Below are positions 9,160 through 15,378 of a stretch of DNA of 15,378 bases, one piece after another. Numbering within the stretch: the stretch's first letter is position 1; each line of letters opens with the position of its first letter. Under the pieces are notes generated by a model. The model was not told the origin of the DNA. It was given only the letters and a program-made list of their open reading frames with translations, and made no database searches. The position numbers were made by a program, and so were the translations under genes. This stretch comes from Isohypsibius dastychi (lineage: Eukaryota; Tardigrada; Eutardigrada; Parachela; Isohypsibiidae). The DNA lies in the NCBI GenBank assembly GCA_034696485.1, contig JAQIWT010000763.1, positions 1-15,378 on the forward strand, given 5' to 3'.

Positions 9160-10568
9160 TTACATTGCAACATTTTTCAAATTTCTTCTGGTGCGTAGAT
9201 CCGGTGAATTCGGCTGAAAAAATCACAGTAAGACACAAAGATTCACCATGGAGGAGGTCAACAAAAAGCCAACCTTGGAATAAGTGGAAAGTGATGCAGG
9301 GAAAAATCGTGTCTCGATCACCTGCAGTATTTAGATAAGAGAGCATTCTTCAAGACGAAATCGACGATAATTTTAAGGACATTAATTTCTGTGCTTACAT
9401 TCGAATAAAATTCCTGGAGTTTTCTGTTGTTTTCTGTTCCAGACGCTAAATCCGTGAGTCGTTTCACGCTCTGGAATCAGAAACAAAACTTCTTTGTGAC
9501 AGTTGAAATTTCTTATTCGAAGCGGCTCACGATTCGGATCTCGGAAGCCGGAAGTTCGGACGTAAACCTGTCCAAGCAGGATTGAGGTTCTCCTTTAAGC
9601 GAATAATTCTGATCAGCATGGGTGCCGATGATCAATATAGGGACTGATCGCGGGATGGATGGCCGGTGGTCATCCCCTCCGCCTATCACAATTTCCGGTG
9701 TCCGAGAATGGCTAAAGAAGTAAAAGCACAAGAAAAATGCAACGACATTTTCCATTTCGGTTTGGAATTTCTTACATGTTGCCCACATCTTGCTTATCGA
9801 AACAATGTGTTAGCAGTTCTTGCATCCAAAACTGCAACCGGTGACAGGATCTGGGACTAGTCAGATCATAGACAAGAATTATTCCTGGGGAAAAACAAAT
9901 TTTATGGCAGCGACAAAATCTGTAAGGTGATTAATTATGTAACAACCATTGCAAACATACCGGAAAAGTCATGAAAAAACATCCTCCTGGTTTCCGAGTG
10001 AGTATGAGATGCGCTGCAAAACAGCCTGTTAGCTTAAATGAAAAGGGAACCCCAAAGTTCATTCAGACTGATCTGCAGATGTAAGATTACCATTCTGAAC
10101 AAAATCAGACACACACAAAAGAATGTTTCGAGTACAGTAAATACCCGATTTCTAACAATTCGATGAAATAATCTTTCGGTGGCTGAGGAGATTTTCCAAG
10201 GTCACTGCGTCTTGGATCCCACAAATACTTGCTAGCATCGGTGTAAACGCCCCGATCGGACGCAGACTCATATCGATGGATCTGGAAAATCATCAACTGT
10301 CAACTGTCATGGACTGAATTAGAATAGATATTTGGAAAGACGTAATGTTGGTCTTTTACCACAATCTCCAGCTCACATCCGACTGTTGGAGCTGGTGGAA
10401 TGTCGACGGGTTTTCCTCTGGAAAGAAGTCGTAGTACCGAAGACTTTCCTACAGCTGCAAGAAAGACCCGTATCCTGGTTTCTGCAAACCCTGATGATGG
10501 AATATCAATATCGAAATATATTTACCAACATCACCAAGAACGAGCACTCTCGCGCTGTCGACAGACAT
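9160..10568 (-). CDS. RABL3: RABL3-type atypical small GTPase
   Basis: Member of the RABL3 family of Ras-like GTPases, which lack a C-terminal prenyl cysteine and in vertebrates affect RAS prenylation and cell growth. Exons: 10568-10526, 10454-10360, 10281-10145, 10013-9961, 9884-9776, 9711-9531, 9470-9399, 9321-9274, 9213-9160; phases all agree, 263 residues (vertebrate RABL3 about 236). Start MSVDSARVLVLGD; P-loop GDVAVGKS at 12-19, complete only after the first intron is removed. APTVGCELEIV holds switch I Thr38. Switch II reads IELLEIGG (86-93), like the family's DVGG type and unlike DTAGQE of classical Rabs. GIILVYDLTSPRS (110-122) is next, then LIIGTHAD (172-179) at the base-recognition motif. 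FYSNVIETRFF (227-237) matches the family's C-terminal helix. About 24 extra residues sit between switch I and switch II. Confidence 0.93.
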
Positions 10569-10769
10569 GAAGAATTAGAAAACGTATCAAAATCGATCAG
10601 ACTGCAAATCTACCAAGGGACGAGAAGGAAACGACTCACACAAAATTCGAAAGAAACGAAATTTAAAATCTAAAAGTCAATCAGCTGCAAATTCTAAACC
10701 CAAACAGAACACAAGAAAAACCACAACAAAGCAACCATAGTCAGTGGCGCACTGCTTGAAGATAAATAA

Positions 10770-10779
10770 GGGGGGGGGG
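10770..10779 (+). repeat. Homopolymer G tract, 10 bases
   Basis: Ten consecutive G on the plus strand in the divergent promoter region between RABL3 and GPALPP1. It is on the same strand as the 12-G tract at 9031. Confidence 0.85.
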
Positions 10780-10880
10780 AAGATCCATCATGCTGTTGGA
10801 TTACACTTTCTTGGGGGTTCCCGTGGTCGGATGAACCGAACCTGTACGCCGCGGGGAATTCACAGCGACGTTTCATCTGT

Positions 10881-10930
10881 GTGAGTGTGACTGGAATATT
10901 TGAACTTCATTTCGCCTTTTGTCTTCGCAG
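10881..10930 (+). other. Probable intron in the GPALPP1 5' leader
   Basis: GTGAGT at 10881 and TTTTGTCTTCGCAG ending at 10930 make a 50-base intron of the size common here. The 70-base leader 10931-11000 then runs to the GPALPP1 ATG. The acceptor could instead receive a spliced leader if the organism trans-splices. Confidence 0.5.
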
Positions 10931-11000
10931 GAAAGAACGTGTATTTGTGGATCATCTGGGATTATATCTTTACCCGATTTTTACGAACTAGTGAATTGCT

Positions 11001-11994
11001 ATGCCTTCATACGGCCCGACTCTACCTCCGGGATTTGAGCGTCCAGGAACGGAAAATTCAAATTCAGCGACTGAAAATCCCGATCTCTCGGTCGCTGATC
11101 ATCGAAATATTTCACCCGAAAGTGAACAAACTCCCATCAATGCAGCGCCTGTCATCGGACCTGTCATACCATCCCACTTGCTCGGACAGCCCACAGCTGA
11201 ATCGAGCAAGAGCGAAGATCCTACGCCGTCATCCAATGAAATTGTTGTTGGTCCAGTTCTTCCACCAGGTAAATTACGAAATCCATTTCGTAAATTTTCT
11301 CAACTCGTATTAAATTGTTTCAGGATTCGAACGTCCGAAAATTATATCTGGTCCACAAATTCCTGCTGGCTTCAAGAAAAAAGTCGACGACTCCGATGAA
11401 AGCGATGATGAATTTGTCGGACCTTCCCCCGTCTTAATGGCAGAAGAAGGCGACTATTCTGGCGTGTCAGAGTTGACAAGAAGATTGGAACGGCAGGCGA
11501 AACGCGAGAGAGAAGCAGCAGAACCCAAAGTCCTCGCCCGCGAAACGTGGATGACTTCACTTCCGGATTCTCTTCTCGCCAAAACAATCGCTCCTGCGTT
11601 GACTGCAGCGCCAAGAAGCTTCAAGAGAAGAACGGATGATTATGAAGCCGATTTCTCTGGATGGACGGCTGGTCCGGGTGCAAAAGGAAAGGAGGAGAAA
11701 AAAGAGGTTGATACTTTGGAAGTGCTGCAATATCAGCAAGCCATTGAACGAGAACGTCAGTTGGAACTTCAGATTGAAAAGCATAATAAAAAGAAACGAG
11801 GGGAAAGTTTGGTGAGCATTGCGAAAAAAGAAATGCCACAGGAAGTGAATGGAGAAAGGAGGCCGTTTGATCGGGAAAAGGATATTAATATTCAGAAAGT
11901 CGGAAGAATGGATGCGGATGATATGAGGAAAAAAGCTGATGCTTTGAAAGAACGGTTTGCATCGTCCGGGAAAGCCGGGCAGAAATTTCTGTAG
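11001..11994 (+). CDS. GPALPP1: GPALPP motif-containing protein (DUF3752)
   Basis: Homologue of GPALPP1 (KIAA1704), a poorly understood, probably nuclear protein. Exons 11001-11268 and 11324-11994 join in phase (intron 55 bases) for 312 residues. The N-terminal half is disordered and carries GP-x-x-PP type motifs: GPTLPPGFERP (5-15), GPVIPSH (53-59), GPVLPPGFERP (84-94), GPQIPAGFKK (99-108). An acidic stretch DDSDESDDEFVGPSP follows. The C-terminal half is the DUF3752 region: ARETWMTSLPD, then PRSFKRR and SGWTAGPG, a charged helical segment rich in Glu/Lys/Gln (about 230-270), then RPFDREKDINIQKVGRMD and a basic end LKERFASSGKAGQKFL. All family landmarks are present in order. The ATG at 11001 is the family start (MPSYGPTLPP). 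It is divergent from RABL3 and convergent with TGFBRAP1. Confidence 0.95.
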
Positions 11995-12321
11995 AATACA
12001 GATGTGTGCACCTCCGGCAGTTCTTCCGGAACTTTATTCTCAGTTGTAGATTTCGGATGCTGCATTCGAACAGATTCCGATGTTCGTTAAATGAATATGT
12101 TTTATCAACGCAGAAATCGCGCTTTTAGTTTTACGCAGTAATTTTGCTCTCGTGGAGTCAATGTTGTTATATCGAGCCACCAAATACTCGTTTGAATCGA
12201 AGGATATTGTTTATCCAGATTTTAAAACAACAAGCTGTTTAACAGTAAAACTAGAAATTAAACGAAATCAGCACTGGTACAAAAAATCACAGAATTGGAG
12301 CTTCATTTCTCTACGGGTACA
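11995..12321. other. Convergent gap between GPALPP1 and TGFBRAP1
   Basis: These 327 bases hold the 3' ends of two facing genes. A variant poly(A) signal AATGAA at 12090-12095 suits GPALPP1. I see no canonical AATAAA for the minus-strand gene. The plus-strand frame at 12152-12424 is a shadow of the last TGFBRAP1 exon and the DNA beside it. Confidence 0.45.
12090..12095 (+). terminator. Possible variant poly(A) signal (AATGAA) for GPALPP1
   Basis: AATGAA lies about 95 bases past the GPALPP1 stop. It is a common variant of AATAAA, and no canonical copy is nearer. Confidence 0.35.
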
Positions 12322-15300
12322 TCAACAAAAAACGTGCCGGATTTTGCCTGATGGAGTCCGAACAAACGAGCTGTCTGAGAACTGCTTTCGGCAGACATCG
12401 CATCTTCTGCAAAAACAAATTTAATTTCTTCCAAAGAATGCAAACGGATTAATTAGGTGCGTGTGTTTTCACCTATCATCACTCAATTGAATCTTTTCGG
12501 CTGTTATTTTGGCACGCGCAACGGCATGACGAAAGGTCACTTGTTTGGACAGATTTTTTTCCAGGGCGTCCATCCGCTGGTCGTGGAGATTCCGTCGCAT
12601 TGTATTGGTTAGAAATGCTTTCAAACTCGCCAAAGGCCAGTTTGCCGGAAGAACTGCCAGAACCTAAAAAGATTGATTTAATAACTTTCAAACAGTCTAA
12701 AATTCAAAAAATTCACATCATCTGGTTGACAAATTTATCTAGAACATTATGTGTTCCTTATTTCCGGGACGAAGTCAAGAAAATATGTCACCTTCATGGA
12801 ATCAAAATCAGCATGTTCGTGATTCAATAGTTCCAAAGCTGCTTCAACAGATTCTTTGGTCTGATCACTGAAATTCGAGAAAAACTTCACGACATTCCGA
12901 TGAAAAAATAATTTCGGTGATATTACCGTGGATGGAAATAAATCCCCAAAAGATGTTCAAAAAGAGTTCGTTTCAACTGGCTATCAGAAGCGCCGTATTT
13001 TACGCAATAGTTCACAGCCCCGTTTCTGTCGTGTAGCTGCTGGGTTAAAATGTCCAGCGCCTCGAAATGTTTGCCTTCCTGAAACCCAGAAACTTGGAAT
13101 AAGAAGAAAGAAGAAAACCTTGGATCCGGTTAATGATATTTACTTTTCCCAACAAGATGACCTTTTCCATGTGCAATTCGAGTCGGTCAATTAGAGGATA
13201 CAACGCTGATGTGTCTAGAGCAATATCTGACCCGATCACTTCCTGAAGGTTCTTCCTGAACGTATCGTCTTCAAATAAATCAGATGAATCCTGTATCCTT
13301 TGGAGATATCCCGACGCGAGCAAAGTGTAGAGTGCAGGATCCTAGAACCAACTAAAGATTAATACAAAAAAAATCCAGATGGTAAACTGATGGAAAATCA
13401 CCTTCGACTTTCGTTCGAACACCATCATTTCAAGGAAGGACAATTTGGCATAACGATAATCTTGAAGGATCTCAAGAACAGCGTCCGAATTCAACGTGTC
13501 TCTGCTGCGCAAAACTTCATTTGCCACATCTTCATCTCGTTTTAACAGCCAAGACAAGCAGGACAGAAATGCTTCTTCGTTGTCTAAACTGCAAATTTCA
13601 AACAGATATAAAGAAAATATGTTGGTAAATTGAATTAAACTGACCTTTTGATAACATCTGCAACAACCATTATATCTGCAGATCCGTCGATGTTGTCGAC
13701 TATCACACCATCCAAAAGCTGCATAAACACATCCAACGCATCGCTCGTAGCTCCAGACTTCAGATAATAATTTGCGAGCGACAGAAATCTCTGGTGCTCC
13801 TTGAGAACAGTAGCTGCTTCAACCGGAAGCAGGTTTTGATAGGATTTTGTGAAAGGCAGTAATCCCCGATGATCCAAAACGCAGAATAATTTCAATATGA
13901 CCAGATTTAAATTCTGAGAAATCGAAACGTTGAAGAATAATCAGAATACTTTTCATTTTTACGAACTCACTTCATTAAAATCTGTTTTCATACGTCGCAG
14001 TTCCTCCAGATAGGCGAGCAAAAAATCATTCCGTTTCCTCCGGACATTTTCGTTTCCCGGTGAAAATAGAAGAATATTTCCATCCACATTTCCGGATGAA
14101 GCAGGCCATAGATCTGGACAATATTCAAGAATGTCTTCTGGTGGTGACTCGCTTTCCAGCAAGAGATCTCTGGCGGAGTCAAGTTCGTCACGTTGAATTT
14201 CAATCAAAGCCGCACGGAAAAGGATGTTTTTAAAGGTCGCCTGGTGCTCCTCGCTTTCTGTGACGAAGGATCTCGTAATTTGAATAGCTTCATCGACGCG
14301 CCAATCAATCAGCAGCAGCTCAACTTGTTCTTGCCAAGGAACATTCTCCATCGCCCAAATCTGCATCAAAAAACGTCTCATCAAATCCCTAATGCCAAAG
14401 CATCAATTCTATCCTGTGCTCCAAAGAGTTGAAATTCGGTAAAAAAAAGTCGGCTCAATTTCATTTTTGAACTTCGATTTCTGGATCCAATATTTAAAAA
14501 ATGTCACTTCTGAATTCATTTTCAAGATTGCACGGCTGATTCAAATAACTCCAAAAATGTGATCCATTGAATCTTTAAGATCGCTTTGTATTCTTGGGAA
14601 ATTCTTGCCGGACATCCTCAATTTGCAAACATATGGACTAACCTGATTCGACGAAGCCATCAGCGGAGTGGCCCTGGATTTCGTACCGGAAGTGAACATA
14701 CATGTGGCTAGGCAGTTTTCGAACTGAAGACTTTGTTTCGGCTGCTGGTTAGTTGATCCAAAAACCCAAACATCAGCCGCCGAAAAAACGAGAATATTCG
14801 GCGAAGAATACTGCATTCGTGTAACTCCCAATTCTGCCCAGTTGATCGGTGGCCGAGGTGCAACCAGGGTACGCGCGGAAACAAACATACCTAAACCTAC
14901 ATTCATGATAAATTATTTGTGATGCACAAATTAATAATGAAAACTCTGATTACCACCAGGACCGGAAAGAAGAAATTCATTCTGATCCGAATCCGTTATG
15001 GAGAGAATTGCTGGTTTTTCCGGGAAAGGAAACAGACTAGATATATTGTCCGGGTCATCTTTGACTTCGATGATATGGTATTCTGCGATCGAAGAAAAAC
15101 AGACAAAGGGGTCGCTATAAACTAATCTGGAAGGCGTGTCATGCAGCTGAATTTCCGTCACTGCAGTAAAATGGGTTTCATGGACAGTATAAATCTGGAG
15201 CGACCGCTTTCTTGCAACGCAGATCTGTAGAAATAATACGCTTTGAATTAAGCCAGAACTCCGATGCGGATAATGGCGGTATTGAACTTCTAAAGTGCAG

Positions 15301-15378
15301 AATTTCCAGAATTCAAAACGATTTCCGGTCTTACTTCGTAAGCGATGAAGGGATTTTCTGGGTCAATACGATCATTCA
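12322..15378 (-). CDS. TGFBRAP1: TGFBRAP1/Vps3 homologue, CORVET subunit (5' end outside window)
   Basis: Homologue of TGFBRAP1 (yeast Vps3), the Rab5-binding subunit of the CORVET complex that tethers early endosomes. Exons in the window: 15378-15335, 15224-14954, 14896-14643, 14360-13971, 13913-13645, 13588-13402, 13341-13144, 13078-12927, 12867-12792, 12663-12473, 12406-12322; all phases match, 704 residues. The first part (about 1-190) is the end of a CNH beta-propeller: ENPFIAYEICVARKRSLQIY, then EFLLSGPGGLGMFVSARTL. Next comes a long alpha-solenoid (about 190-660), for example PWQEQVELLLIDWRVDEAI, ILLGKEGKHFEALDIL and VLAVLPANWPLASL. The end, EKIQLSDDRRCDVC through RHVFC, is the C-terminal zinc-binding motif with Cys679, Cys682, His701 and Cys704; the protein stops right after the last Cys. 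The IQLSD block and the sequence order fit TGFBRAP1 better than its relative VPS39. About 150 N-terminal residues are missing, judged by vertebrate length (about 860). Confidence 0.94.

Larger units (their letters stand above)
10569..11000. promoter_or_regulatory. Bidirectional upstream region of RABL3 and GPALPP1
   Basis: These 432 bases separate two divergent start codons and probably hold both promoters. It includes a run of 10 G at 10770-10779 and the probable GPALPP1 leader intron at 10881-10930. No extra coding exon is supported; the minus-strand frame at 10694-10876 has no domain and crosses the G run. Confidence 0.55.

Noticed and set aside
10900-11313. 137-residue plus-strand frame overlapping GPALPP1
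   Set aside because: It is out of frame with the GPALPP1 start and crosses the leader intron acceptor; the GPALPP1 frame has full family homology.
1-15378. Mobile elements, CRISPR arrays, tRNA or rRNA genes, bacterial or viral genes
   Set aside because: No terminal repeats with transposase frames, no repeat-spacer pattern, no cloverleaf-forming candidates that I could recognise, and all confident genes are spliced animal genes.

Overview
The window is eukaryotic nuclear DNA from a small, compact animal genome. It carries seven protein-coding genes in 15.4 kb, split by many short introns (mostly about 45 to 80 bases, all GT..AG). The protein families are animal families: an SHC adaptor, RABL3, TXNDC11, TGFBRAP1, GPALPP1 and an F-box protein. 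Short introns and dense packing suggest a compact ecdysozoan such as a nematode or a tardigrade. The acceptors are mixed (TTTCAG, TTGCAG, CTACAG, TTTTAG, CCCAG) rather than uniformly TTTTCAG, and the proteins stay fairly close to vertebrate family members, so I cannot choose between these groups from sequence alone. I rebuilt all gene models by hand, joining exons at splice sites with matching reading phase and checking that conserved blocks continue across each junction.

Layout from left to right: (1) 1-638 has no convincing gene; it holds three GC-rich motifs at exact 40-base spacing and a short hairpin. (2) 639-2425, minus: SHC-type adaptor with PTB, linker with YYND, and SH2. (3) 2426-3257: shared upstream region of two divergent genes. 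(4) 3258-4440 (or 4513), plus: F-box protein with an acidic Ser/Asp tail. (5) 4510-4914, minus: small unrecognised protein, tail to tail with the F-box gene. (6) 5050-8797, minus: TXNDC11 homologue in 13 exons, 821 residues. (7) 9160-10568, minus: RABL3 homologue in 9 exons, 263 residues. (8) 11001-11994, plus: GPALPP1 homologue in 2 exons. (9) 12322-15378, minus: TGFBRAP1/Vps3 homologue whose 5' end lies beyond the right edge.

Nothing suggests one dedicated pathway across the locus. The genes are mostly housekeeping or signalling: tyrosine-kinase adaptor (SHC), ubiquitin ligase adaptor (F-box), ER thioredoxin protein linked to DUOX maturation (TXNDC11), atypical small GTPase (RABL3), a likely nuclear GPALPP-motif protein, and endosome tethering (TGFBRAP1). 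RABL3, TXNDC11 and the small gene at 4510-4914 run in the same direction with short gaps (362 and 135 bases) and could be co-transcribed if the organism uses operons. I found no mobile element, CRISPR array, structural RNA or clearly new biological system. The most notable points are gene-level: unusual GTPase motifs and an insertion in RABL3, alternative splice options in SHC and TXNDC11, a convergent gene pair with almost no intergenic DNA, and two long G tracts.
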